Shown piece by piece: positions 1-10,500 of a stretch of DNA of 38,778 bases. Source of the stretch: Pseudoneurospora amorphoporcata (Eukaryota; Ascomycota; Sordariomycetes; Sordariales; Sordariaceae). The stretch is taken from positions 1 through 38,778 of the forward strand of contig MU859319.1 of the NCBI GenBank assembly GCA_033297205.1, read 5' to 3'. Each line of letters starts with the position of its first letter. Position 1 is the stretch's first letter. The notes beneath the pieces are model-generated. The model did not search any database and was not told where the DNA came from. It saw only the letters and a list, made by a program, of their open reading frames with translations. The position numbers were made by a program, and so were the translations under genes.

Positions 1-333
1 GATGCTAATACCTTCTTGGGAAGCTCGGCGCCCTTGAACCATAGCGCCGCCTATAACAACGGAGCGGAACCGATGGATATTGCCGCTACTCGAGTAACCT
101 CTAACGGTCCAACTGAAGCACAACGAAAGAGGTGGAAGAAGAAGAATACCTACACATCGTATGGCTCACCCTCTCACTAGTCAAACGAATGCCCAAAGAA
201 CGACAGCAGTTCGCCCGGGCTTACCCGGGGGAGCTCCAGCAACCAGAAGGTTCAAATCCGGTATATCCGTACCGAGCCGGCTGGGGGCCTGTCCGAAGAC
301 GACGAAGGCGATGATAATAAAAACTATTAAGAC
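1..333 (+). pseudogene. Gag C-terminus of a Ty3-type LTR retrotransposon, decayed
   Basis: One frame is open from base 1 to a stop at 331-333, apart from one internal TAG (176-178). It reads EPMDIAATR, then a basic run (QRKRWKKKN), then a degenerate CCHC zinc knuckle, and ends in an acidic tail (SEDDEGDDNKNY). The order PMDI, basic run, knuckle is typical of fungal Ty3/gypsy Gag. In the knuckle the first two Cys positions are now TAC and TAT (Tyr) while the His and last Cys remain. TGY-to-TAY is a TpG-to-TpA change, as RIP would make. Upstream Gag and all of Pol are absent. A LINE ORF1 knuckle is an alternative. Confidence 0.55.
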
Positions 334-1140
334 AATAACACGGCCTAGTAATACCGCTGCCGAAAGAGGGCAGTGATGGCGGCTCGAGCACCCTATTTCA
401 GCTCTGGAGCGCGCCTGTAGCGAGTCCCACCAAGGAACACTGAAGCTCGGAGGGGAGCGTCTTCACGGATGGATAGAACCGGACGTTACAGGGAGCTAGG
501 GCTCCCGGCGCGGTAGGCCAACTGCGCAGTCTGAAATCTAGGCCCTAGCTTAGCCGGCTAGAGGGCACTAGCGCACGCGTGAGAGACAAGGTGTAGGGTG
601 ACAAATAGGACTTTCCCGGGGAGATTTGTTCATGGTTTCATGCATCGATTGCTGTTTTTGTCTGGTTTTCCCCATAAAGCAGGCAGTTGGTTGGGAGTGC
701 TCGAACGGATTCTGGAAATAACCTTCTAGGCGTTAGAATGCCCAGTTTATATACTTAGCTTTCGTTTCCTTGATCTCTATTGGAGGGGAGTAGGAGGGGG
801 ATAATGTCATGGGTCTGGCGCCCAGAGGTAATGCCTGGCTTCCATACGCCAGGCCTATGCCTGCCGGGGGTTCTCCAGACCACCCTGCAGGCCACTGGCC
901 TTCCTCGGCTCGCCCGGCTCGCCTCTATTTGGCAGGCTTGGCATTCCTTCTTTCCCGCACACCTTTCGTATATTTAGTCATGCTCAGTCTAGCTTCCAGA
1001 CTAGCTCAATCTTCTTGCTCCTTGTCGAATATTACAAGTTCCCAACAAGGCCTACCTGCGTGTCAACCTCGTAGAACCCTTACAGTAGCCGGGCCACCAA
1101 AAGCATGCCCTATACCGCAAGCAAAGGGAATTTCCGCTTG
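334..1140. other. Non-coding or unrecognised stretch
   Basis: No supported gene. Short overlapping open frames around 780-1140 look like chance. It lies between the Gag remnant and the LINE and may be degraded retroelement sequence. Confidence 0.4.
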
Positions 1141-2685
1141 TTAGCAACGGCCTGGCGGACCACGTCCGTAAAGTCCAGACCGTAGTTAATATCGCTGTTC
1201 GCGCCAGTTTGCCGGTTTGGAAGACGACCCGTCGTGCTATCCTCTACTGTGAGGCCAGCCTTCCGCCAGCCCCCTTCTTCTAGAAGCAGCCGGCCGGTGA
1301 CACGCCGTCCGCCTCCTCGCTTTAGACCCTACCCACCTACTCGTCCAACGCCTCACAGAGGTGCGAGTAACGCGACATGGCCTACCCCGCCGCCCTACAT
1401 CACTACAGACGGCCGCTCAGCTCGCTTCGCCCTTCCCGCGGCCAATTTTGCAGCCGTCAATTTATAATGGGGACATTTACAAAAACTCAGCGCCTACGTC
1501 TAAAGATAGGGCGGCCGTGGAGTTTAAAGAGTGGCTCCTCTGGCTAGATCCTACGGAAGTCGTCGTTTATACTGACGGCTCTATGATTGCTAAGCAAATG
1601 GACCTTCCAGTACACGCGGAGGACCCGGATGCTGAGGAGGAACGGCCGGACGGAGAGTGCGTAGGCTTTGGCTACGTAATCTTCCAGGGTCAGGTAGAGC
1701 TTGGCCGCGGCTGTGGTCAGCTAAAAATATGCAGAAGTCTTTGATGCAGAGGCAGAGGGAGCGAGACATAGCCTTAGGGCCACGGTAGCGCTTTTCCCAG
1801 AGGCACACGCCCGCCCACGCATTACAGTATGTCTTGATAATACATCGGTTTTAAGAGGCCTTCGCGGCACCCCGGCGACATCATCACAGGCAGCCTTCCT
1901 CGACTTTAGAAATACCCGAAAATCTTACGGCCAGGACTTGGTGGACGTCCGCTGGGTCCCCGGCCACAAGGGTATTACGGGTAATTACATCGCTGACGGG
2001 CTTGCTAAAGCGGGCGCTGAAGGGGGAGAGGTGGTCAACGGAGGTCTGGCTACTTTTGCACATTCAAAGCGGCTAGCCGAAAAAGAGATACGCACGGATT
2101 TCAGGACATGGTGGGCAGAGAACAAACCAGAGTCGTATGCAGACTATAGGCTGGGCGTCTCTACTAAGCCTAACGAGGAGTTGGAGCTAGACAGGCGCTC
2201 CCTGCACCACCTTCTGGCAGCTAGATCAGGCCACGGGGATTTCGAGGACTACCACGAGCGCTTCGAGCACGAGGACGCCCTACTAACATGCTTTTGTGGA
2301 AGCTGGAAGAATCCCTTCCACCTCTTCTTCTGCAGGAAGGCGTACGCGGTCTCCCCGGTCGCAGGCGAGGCGGCTACGCGGCAGAATCTCTCCCTTGCTA
2401 TCGGTATTTACTGGTAACGATTTATTACTAAAATACAGACCTCCCACTTCTTTTCTTAGACTTGCACAAGGAAGGCTTAGCGCCAGACGCTCTGGCAAAA
2501 ACACACTGACGACGGAGGTACCGCTGACGACTTCACCGGGTTCCTACGAGAAGAAGGGATAGAAGTTGGCCAAGACCACGAGATCGAGAAGGTTACGGTA
2601 GATTTGGACAGGCTGGTCCATCGGGTTAGACGGCGGGAGGAAGCCGTGAGGGACGACAGCGAAGGAGAGAGCGGTGAGGAGTAGA
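1141..2685 (+). pseudogene. LINE ORF2 C-terminus: RT end, RNase H, CCHC finger
   Basis: Reading with frame changes gives LADHVRKVQ...LPVWKTTRRAILY (thumb region of a LINE RT), then RNase H. All four RNase H acidic positions are visible: the Asp of TDGS (near 1572), the Glu of AEVFDAEAEGA (near 1740), the Asp of VCLDNTS (near 1830) and the Asp of YIADGLAKAG (near 1990). WVPGHKGITGN is the expected late RNase H motif. Near 2290-2335 CFCGSWKNPFHLFFC forms the CxCx7Hx3C finger seen at Tad-type ORF2 ends. The last part, in a shifted frame, ends SEGESGEE and TAG at 2683-2685. At least three frameshifts (about 1285, 1725 and 2420-2490) and a TGA at ~1300 make it inactive. Confidence 0.8.
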
Positions 2686-3013
2686 GTGTTTTTGGTTTCC
2701 CCTTTTTCTTTTGTCTTTTCTTTGTCTGTACGGATTTCGCCACATCGCTGGCTCGTCCACGGGGCGGTTGATGGAGGTGCTGGGCCGCGTTTACGCTATG
2801 GGCAGCACGTGAGACACACTGGCTATAGGCCTCGGTTTGCCCTCGGATTACTGGTTTGGTGGATGGAATAGTGACACTGGGCGCCACACGACATGTCAGG
2901 GCATTGTTCTTATCTTTGTACACTAGATCCACCGCTGTGGCACGTCTCATGCCCTACGGGAGGCGGAAGTAGACGTTAAAAATAACAACAACAACAAAAA
3001 AAAAAAAAAAAAA
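1141..3013 (+). mobile_element. Tad-like LINE (non-LTR retrotransposon), 5'-truncated, with poly(A) tail
   Basis: The element holds the end of the reverse transcriptase, an RNase H domain, a C-terminal CCHC finger, a ~280-bp 3' UTR and an A-rich tail (AAAAATAACAACAAC then oligo-A to 3013). Three further 3' ends of the same family lie at 7244-7290 (+), 11391-11546 (-) and 13376-13895 (-). All share the terminal motif CGTCTCATGCCCTA ... GTAGACGTTAAAAATAACAA. RNase H at the end of ORF2 fits the I/Tad group. The 5' part is missing and no target duplication was identified. Confidence 0.85.
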
Positions 3014-3019
3014 CTTCAT

Positions 3020-3041
3020 CTCGGGTCCCCGGGGACCCGAG
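3020..3041. repeat. Perfect 22-bp palindrome
   Basis: CTCGGGTCCCC followed directly by GGGGACCCGAG, seven bases past the LINE poly(A) tail. The flanks have further CCCTTCGG-type repeats to 3080. It lies in the stretch between the LINE tail and the LTR, possibly the leader of the LTR element on the minus strand. Confidence 0.7.
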
Positions 3042-3120
3042 CCATGGACCCTTCCCTTCGGATCCTCTCCCTTCGGGTCCAACCTAGTTGGTCTGTTGGT
3101 TCTATCTGATCTAGCTTATA

Positions 3121-3534
3121 TGTGACGAACGGCAGTCTGATCTGCCTAAATGGGATAGCTGAAGTTGATACTATCAGAAGACGTTCGGTGAAGCCAAAAG
3201 GTTCACAACCAGTATGGTAGCGTTATACTAGTCTCGGTGATAATGATCTATTGACTACTGTCGAACTATCTGACAATCTGAGTTCTCCAGTCGTCCCTTT
3301 ATACTTTGGTGTCTCTAGTTACATACGTCTGGCTCATGAGCCCCTTCTGGCTCATGAGCTCTTGACTGTCTCATGAGCTTGGTGCTGGCTCATGAGCCTG
3401 TCTTGGCAGTTATGAGCCCTCCTTGCTCTGACCCTGGCTCTTTTCCCTGGGGAGGTTACATTGCCCAGCCTTCACGTGGCTGTTGTGTTCCCGGTGACTC
3501 GGTTGGCCAGTGTCATCGCTTAAAGTTCGTAACA
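3121..3534 (-). mobile_element. LTR of a retrotransposon (~414 bp) at the broken end of an NLR gene
   Basis: The ends form an LTR-like inverted repeat: TGTGACGAAC at 3121 and GTTCGTAACA at 3525-3534. On the minus strand a TATAAA lies near 3300 inside the unit, which favours a minus orientation. No 5-bp target duplication is seen (TTATA before, TCTAG after), so it may be one LTR of a broken element or a recombination product. The right edge is exactly where NLR homology stops. Confidence 0.6.
3331..3398. repeat. Four copies of the palindrome (G)CTCATGAG(C) inside the LTR
   Basis: TCATGAG cores occur near 3333, 3352, 3371 and 3389, spaced 18-19 bp. Three sit in the longer palindrome GCTCATGAGC. 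A weaker TATGAGCC follows at ~3411. They lie on the upstream side of the minus-strand TATAAA, where U3 control elements would be. Confidence 0.6.
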
Positions 3535-4121
3535 TCTAGAGATTCGAGATCATCGCAGATGATATTGGGCATCTCGACGAGAGTAGTTAGCTCTTGAAAG
3601 CTAATTGGTCGACGAACAATTGCGGCAACGGCAAGAATGTGCTTGTAGAGATCGAAATCCTCGGACCAGCTCCTGTTCTCTCTCATCCGCGTATATAGAG
3701 CATCCAACCCGGACGGAAATTTGTGTAGCATTTCTTCGGTACGCCATTTCTTAACCTCCGGACCTGCAAGCGCTTGGCAGACTAACGCCACCCAGAGAAA
3801 CGTATCCTGCGCGTTGGAGCGCAAATAGTCCTGAACGACCTTTTTCGTAGTTAGATTGTACTTCTTCAGCCTTTCTAGTTGGTTCACCTTGTGTAGGATG
3901 AATGCATTGACAGCTGCCGCGACAGATTCCGCATTTAGCTCCAGGGAGACTTTCAAGTTGGCTGTAGCTATCTCCAATTGTTCCTCGATTTGCGGCCAAT
4001 TACGACTCGAAACAATCCACTTGACTCGAGATCCAGATGATGATTGCTGAGCAATTAAGTCGAGAAGCTGTGACCAATCAACACACTCATCCAGTGCGTA
4101 GGTAGGTCGTTCGGAGGCTTG

Positions 4122-4360
4122 TGTCACAGGGCGCGAGCAAGCACTAAGCTAAGACTTTGTTGTGCGGAGAACAGGAAGAGAATCTGTGCACGCACGGGAA
4201 CTATATAGGGCGTGGGGCAGTGGGTCCATAGGCATGAACCCACCCAGAGCCATACTACTGAATATACTGCAGCCAGACAGCTGCACTCAGCTGGCTACAC
4301 TACTGCAGCACATGTGCATGTGCACCTATATACAGGAACAGGGCAGTAATGCCTGTGACA
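4122..4360. mobile_element. Solo LTR-like insert (239 bp) replacing the NLR P-loop region
   Basis: It starts TGTCACAGGGC and ends GCCTGTGACA, a near-perfect LTR-type inverted terminus, with a TATATAGGG box at ~4202. The flanks (GCTTG before, GGTAC after) do not match. They also correspond to non-adjacent parts of an NLR, so this is not a simple insertion. Confidence 0.6.
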
Positions 4361-5204
4361 GGTACTTCAAGCATTGCTGGTCCTTCTTTGACATTTGTTG
4401 TATAACGAGCTGCTCGAGATGAGACGTCACTTGCTGATTTGTATATATTTGGTCGTCGTTTTGGAAGCAGTTCTCGGCCTCTCGGATAGCCCCCAAATCA
4501 GCTTTCCAGTCATCAAGCCTGATCATATCCTGCAGAAAGACTAGGCCGCGGTTGCGATAATAAGCACCAACACCCTTAATCTGGTAAGAGAAGAGCGCTT
4601 TGTAGAGGTCAACAATTTGGATCTCCAATTCGCCTCTCATTCCAGAGAGTTCGCTAATATTGTTGGTGGGATCCTTAAGAAGGCTATTCGACAAGCTCCA
4701 GTACTACTTCATTCTCTTAACAACGTAGTCGATCCCTTCGCGGTTGGCTTTGGTCGCTTTCATGGGATTGATGAATATCTGCAGAAGTTAGCATGTGAAG
4801 TATCATATTACGCTCTAAATAGACATACCTCTAAAACGATACAAATGCCGGTCCAAGCGAACGCGGCTTGGGGCACGGCCTGGATTGCCGCACTTATAAT
4901 GTTCTTAACGGATAGAACAACGTCCACAACTTCGCTACAGCTCTCTTTCACTTTAGCCTCTCTCTCAGTCTTGGCTAGACCGGCATTGATAAGCTGAGTC
5001 ATTTGGCGGCGCCTATCCGAGTTGTTTTGGGCGATGATGTTCGGCTGAGACTCGAGTACCATTGAGTTGGAGCTATTTTGTAGCTGTCGGGACAGTATCT
5101 TCTCATATGCGTCCACCAATTTGACTTCTTCTTGTTTAAGCTCGTTATAGGTACGCTCCCAGAGTCGTACAGATAAGCTGGTAGTGGTGTCATCCGCGCC
5201 GGCG

Positions 5205-5360
5205 GACGTCTCTCTGTCGACGGAACCAGTAGCTGGAGTGGCTGGGGGCTATAGGGTGGACGTCTCTATATTAATGGAACCGGTAGCCGGAGCGAGTGGG
5301 AGCTATGAGGTGGACGTCTCTATGTCGGTGGAACCGGTAGCCGGAGCGGCCGGAAGGGGG
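5205..5360. repeat. Three 54-bp tandem repeats in the NLR N-terminal region
   Basis: Units begin GACGTCTCT at 5205, 5259 and 5313 and contain GGAACCGGTAGCCGGAG. In the NLR frame (minus) each encodes about 18 residues such as PATGSxDxETS, two units now ending in TAG. The same repeats are open on the plus strand (EPVAG-type periodicity), which is probably a by-product. Confidence 0.7.
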
Positions 5361-5530
5361 AGGGAAGCTGGGAGGGGAAAGGAGGACATAGAGGTAGTGG
5401 CGGAGATGTGCTGTGTAAACGTTGGCAACTCGGGCAGAGGTGCAGGGCGAGACTGCTTTTGGCCCTTAGAGCCTTCCCCATCCTCCGCATTTCCGTGTCG
5501 CTTGAAACGCGTTTGGAACTATGAGGGTAA

Positions 5531-7243
5531 TCGTCGATGTATTGTAGCTTTGAGGAAGGAACGTCTTGATTGAGGTGACATAGTGAGGCACTCTAGGATG
5601 ATCGTTTTGTCTCGGCATTTTGTCTCGAAAATAGCGGATGCTATGTTTGATGATCAATGGATCGAGCTTATGGAAGTTCCGGGAATTATTCTCCTGCTAT
5701 CTGGGACAAAAAAAGGAAAAGAAACTAGAGCCCCATGTTTTCTCGAGGCTGTGATGGACCATGGGGCTTTCTGTGTTGTCACCTTGTCAGGCGCGAGGTG
5801 GCTGGCGGCTCTCTCCCCACTACACGCCAATCACCCAAAGGACGTTTCTTTTGAGAGGCTGGGCATTCATGGACCCGGAGGCTTCAGGGGCGTGGGTAAA
5901 GCTGCAAATCCGAGTAGAACCTGCAAATTACAGGGGAGCCTACCTCTCAATGAGCATTTGGGTTGACCTGTTTACAAAGCTGCAGGCGTTTACTGGCGGG
6001 GTTTAGCGTTTGGGCTAGAACGTTCATTAGCGGGCGTTAGATTTAACCGAACGATAAATAGTCAGACCAATAAAGTAGGGCAAGGCAGGCAGATGAAAGG
6101 GGCAGGCTAATGCAGGCAGGCAGATGAAAGAGACAGGCTATTGCAGGCAGGTTACGGCAGGAAGATGAAGGAGGTAGGTCAAGGCAGCCAGGCTGCCCCA
6201 CATCCTGGTGCCTGAATGGGACGATCTTAATCTACCCACTCAACCCACTCAGCGGCGGCGTTTATCCCACCGCACCGCTCCAACATTTGGTTTAGCGTGG
6301 ATTTAAGCTTAGCATAAAGCCCAGCACCACGCCCGGCACGAATCCCGCATGGAGCCTGCATGAAGCTCGTTGCTTGGCAAGTGGTGGCGGTGCGGCATAG
6401 GTCCGGATTTCCTCTAGAGGCTCCTTTGGTAGAACCTGCGCGACGAGACGTCACATAGCCGAACCCAGCAATACGGCGCCGTGTTTGAGAATTTGCATTG
6501 GGAGTAAGCCAGGAGGAACAATACAATCAAGTCATTATCTTATGGAGTCGAGAACCAACTCATCGAGGATATTGGAGACGGATAAGGCACTATCGAACCT
6601 CAATCTCGACAATAGGAAGTCCGGATGCCGTCTCTGAGGATGTCAAAACGACGTTTTCTGAAGATGTCTGGTAGTACTCAGAATCACGTTAATTAGGCCG
6701 TCTAGCAAAAATCCGATAATCAGCTTGCTTTGGGAAAGAAGGCTGGGATCAGGAACGATGTTATATGTCTGATATTTCTTTCTCTCTTTTTTGTTAGAAG
6801 ACAACAGCTCCACCCTGTCTTGTCGTCGTTATATCTGGTAACTCCTTTGCTGCTCGGTTTCTTATTTTGTTGTATCGTTTGGCCAAACGATGAAGGTACC
6901 TTGGCAATCGTTACCTTTACTGCCCTCCTTCGATACATCATCATTTGCATTTATAAATTATAATACTCTCGATCCTTTATGAATCCTTTCCAGTAAACTC
7001 TTCGGATGCCAGGATGCCAGGCGACCCTTGAGTGGTCACATGCCAAGCGTACATCGTCCAACCAATCAGATGCCGCAAACGGCCAAAATGTTTCCCTTTT
7101 CAGACATGCTAGAAGGATCCCTTCTCAAGCCGACGAAACATTTCGTCCCGGAGGACAGAGTTGATAAAGAAACCTCCATTTAATTGTTGCAATTTGCAGG
7201 TTCCACTCGGATTTACAGCCCCACCCCCGCCACGACCCCATAC
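5531..7243. other. Intergenic stretch without a supported gene
   Basis: About 1.7 kb. Two 31-bp tandem units (GGCAGGCAGATGAAAG...) lie at 6084-6145, with a degenerate third copy to ~6190. A 99-codon minus frame at 6227-6526 and a hydrophobic 77-codon plus frame at 6730-6963 are open but show no recognisable family. Confidence 0.5.
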
Positions 7244-7290
7244 GTCTCATGCCCTACGGGAGGATGAAGTAGACGTTAAAAATAACAACA
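7244..7290 (+). mobile_element. Minimal LINE 3'-end insertion (~47 bp) with target duplication
   Basis: GTCTCATGCCCTACGGGAGG ... GTAGACGTTAAAAATAACAACA matches the last ~47 bp of the LINE at 2960-3000. It is bracketed by CCCCGCCACGACCCCATAC before (from 7225) and CCCCGCCACGGCCATAC after (to 7308), an imperfect ~17-bp target-site duplication. It sits ~100 bp upstream of the NLR promoter. Confidence 0.75.
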
Positions 7291-7347
7291 ACCCCGCCAC
7301 GGCCATACAAGTGGTGCAAGCTACCAGGCCGCTACTGGTAGGCATGG

Positions 7348-7504
7348 ACTGGCCTGTCTGGGCTCTCGCCCATATAGCCAGTCCTCCACGCACATCTTCC
7401 TTTCCTCTCCTTCGCACAACAACACATATCTTACCATACCCCCAACGGTGCCCTCTCGCCCCGTGATACTTCGCCCAGGAACGATTCTGCAGACAGCAAT
7501 CAAT
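7348..7504 (+). promoter_or_regulatory. NLR promoter and 5' UTR, copied at 11946-12053
   Basis: It contains inverted arms GGACTGGC/GCCAGTCC around CCCATATAGCC, a possible TATA, then a CT-rich run (CTTCCTTTCCTCTCCTTC), typical of fungal transcription start regions, and the leader to ATG 7505. The segment to ~7471 is repeated downstream of the gene; the downstream copy lacks the 17-bp CT-rich run. Confidence 0.5.
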
Positions 7505-10500
7505 ATGCCGCTCGTGGCCAGTGTCCGGAACAGTATGGGACGACTTTCGCAGGTCAAGGACAGGCTGCTGGGGAAGCATAAACCCGACGGCGCATCCAAG
7601 GCGGCTAGCGGAGTCTCATCTCCGCCTGCGACCCCGCCAACCGCACCAGCCTTACCGTCCGCGTCGGCGCCTGCTTCCGCTTCCGAAATCCCCCCAGTCC
7701 CGACAATTATCGCGCATCCGCCTCCCGAGCAAATCGTACTATCTGCTCCACAACCTCCGAACCCCACTCCCGCCTCGCCGGCCCCAACCCTCTGCCCCGG
7801 CACCGCTTCCGACACGGCCTCTTCCCCAAGCCCCAATGTCGATCCGTGGGGCCAGGCATACAAGATATTTCGGGAGCGGGAGCCCGAGCTGACGGCAGAC
7901 TACGCGAAGCATCTGGCCTCCGTGCAAGGCGACCCCCCAGCCCGCATCGACCTTTCAGTGCCGCGGTCCGTCGAGTCAATCGTGACGCAGCTGTTAGAAG
8001 ATCGGGAGAAGAAGCAGTGGCAAGTCTCGCTTCTGGGGAGAGATATAAAGATACGAGAGCAGACGGAGAAGTTGGCAAAGTTTCTCCTCTGGTCCGACCC
8101 GATAGTCAAGAACGCTCTCAGCGCTCAGCCGTACGCGGCGCTGGCATGGACCGGTGTTTCGTTGCTTCTCCCCGTAGGTCTTATAATCTTCCCAACTCCT
8201 ACGCGCATACTTACCGGAGCAGCTCCTCACAAGCGGTACCACCCAAAACGAGGCTATGCTAAAAGGTTTCAATTTAATCGGCTCCCTCCAAATATATTGG
8301 CGAATCTGCGAAGAGACCTATCTCCAATCCGAACATCAACAACATTACGAACGCCTCGTCGAACCCTTGGCCAAGGTCTATTCGTACATTATCGAATATC
8401 AAGCCCGCGTTATATGCTATCTCTCCAGAGCCCAACTCTCGCGCGCGTGGCAAAACGTGGCCGGCTGGAACGACTGGGATAATAAGGCAGCAGAGATTGA
8501 TAAGTTGAGTAAAGACTGCAGCAGCTGCATCGTTCATCTCAATGAAGGGGAAATCAGGGAACGCTGGAACTACCAGCTGCAAGAGATACAATAGTCGCGG
8601 ACTATTCTCGGCGAGATCCGGGGGATTCTTGAAAGAGGTGGGAGGCAGGCCCAGAGAATCTACGAGGACCAGAAGGAAAGTGCTCTCCTTGAAGATCTCG
8701 CGTCCGACTACGAAGGTTACAAAAACTTCAACCGGCCTAAGGTGGAAGGCACATGCGAGTGGTTCTTCGACGATGAGAGATTCCGTAAGTGGCGAGACAG
8801 CAACACGTCCAGCCTTCTCTGGGTCTCTGCCGGCCCTGGGTGTGGAAAGTCGGTCCTGTCGCGGGCTCTGATCGACGACCATCGGCTATCCACGAACGTT
8901 ACGACCTCGACCGTCTGTCATTTCTTTTTCAAGGACGGAGATGAACGCCGTATGCACAGCACTAACGCCTTGTGTGCCATCCTCCACCAGCTTTTCACGC
9001 AGGACCCTGCCAGCGGCCTGATCGGAAATGCGCTGCCCAGCCACAAGAACTACGGTAAAAAACTGACCCAAAACTTCTCTGAGCTCTGGCGAATCCTGCT
9101 GGAGTGTGTCAGATCCTCGGACACTGGAGAAGTCGTTTGCATCCTCGATGCTCTTGATGAATGCGATAAAAGGAGCCGGAAGGAATTGATCAACAAGCTT
9201 AAAGACTTCTACTGCCAGCCGCCGTCTTCGAAGCTTAAGTTTCTCATCACCAGTCGTCCATACGACGATTTAGAGGCTAATTTTGGGAATTTCCCTACGA
9301 CAAAGTATCTGCGATTCGATGGCGACGACAAGTCTGCCGACATCGGCCGCGAGATCAATCTAGTCATCGATGAACGCGTAAATACAGTCATGGGTAGTTT
9401 CAACGCTGATGATCGATGCGAAATTTCCCAGCGCCTCAAGAGCATGGAGAACCGCACATACCTGTGGCTTTATCTCATATTCGACATAATTGAGGAGAGC
9501 CTGAGTCGATACGGGAAGCGGTCAAGCGTTGAGAGCCTATTATCTGATGTTCCATCCCAAGTGTCTGAAGCGTACGAAAAAATCTTGAGCAGAAGCCAGG
9601 ATGAAGTACAAACCCATATACTTCTCCGAATCACCCTCACCGCTGCACGGCCCCTAACTCTCGACGAGGCGAATGTTGCGTTGACGTTAGCTTCACAGAA
9701 ACAACAATTCACATCATACGCGGCCGTTGAATCAAAATTGTGGCCAAGAGACAAGTTCCGAAGCATCGTCAAAAACTTATGCGGACTCTTCATTAGCGTC
9801 TACGACTCAAAGCTGTCTTTCATTCATCAAACAGCGAGGGAATTCCTCACCAATCCTCAACGACAAAGCAAGTGGGAAGGGCGCTTGAACATGCGAAAGT
9901 CGCACAGCACGATGTCACTGGTCTGCCTTCACTATTTACTGCTGCCAGATCTCGCAACACCAGTTCAGAACTCTCCCGGTAGTCAAGAACGCTCATTCCT
10001 CCCGTACGCAGCTGTCCACTGGCCTTCGCACTACATCTCGCAGGAAGATGTCCTTGCAGACCGATCACGGAAGGATGCGCGCGCGCTCTGTAATGTGGTT
10101 GGGAAGGCGATGGTTTGGGCGCCTGAGTACTTCGGGTGGATCCGTTGGCAAAATTGGACTGATTTGACTCTGGCGAGTTATCTGGGTCTAAGGCTGGTCG
10201 TCGAAGATATCTTGGCCAAGGAGAAAATAGATATTAACGCACAAGGCGGAGACTACGGCACGGCGCTCCAGGCGGCCTCGGCACGAGGCTACAAAGAGGT
10301 CGTCGAGATGCTGCTCGATAAGGGCGCCGACGTTAATGCACAAGGCGGGTACTACGGCACGGCGCTCCAGGCGGCCTCGGCAGGAGGCTACAAAGAGGTC
10401 GTCGAGATGCTGCTCGATAAGGGCGCTAACGTCAATGCACAAGGTGGAGGCTATAGCACGGCGCTCTATGCGGCCTCGGCACGAGGCCACAAAGAGGTCG

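Larger units (their letters stand above)
3535..5530 (-). pseudogene. NACHT NLR pseudogene (NACHT_N domain and NACHT remnant), minus strand
   Basis: Reading leftwards: a Ser/Pro-rich N-terminus with 54-bp tandem repeats (5360-5205); then LWERTYNELKQEE...VDAYEKILS and ...AAIQAVPQAAFAWTGICIVLE, the pattern of the N-terminal domain before fungal NACHTs (NACHT_N, PF17100 type). A 50-bp intron follows (4828-4779, GTATGT...CTGCAG), then IFINPMKATKANREG...VSHLEQL-type sequence to 4361. Sequence resumes at 4121 with YALDEC (Walker B), VKWIVSSRNWP (sensor) and the winged-helix part, ending at DLESL. The P-loop and about 150 residues around it are missing, replaced by a solo LTR. A TAG at 4704-4706 replaces the Trp expected in RMKWYW, and more stops lie in the N-terminal repeats. 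No start codon could be fixed. The C-terminal repeats are lost at the LTR. Confidence 0.8.

Noticed and set aside
249..259. GGTTCAAATCC, a perfect tRNA B-box
   Set aside because: It lies in the Gag reading frame and no cloverleaf or A-box is in range.
5184..5573. 129-codon plus-strand open frame with EPVAG repeats
   Set aside because: Antisense to the 54-bp repeats of the NLR N-terminus; no independent start context or domain.
8510..8594. Intron that would remove the TAG at 8592 (GTAAAG...AATAG)
   Set aside because: Splicing there shifts the frame and removes part of a conserved-looking domain.
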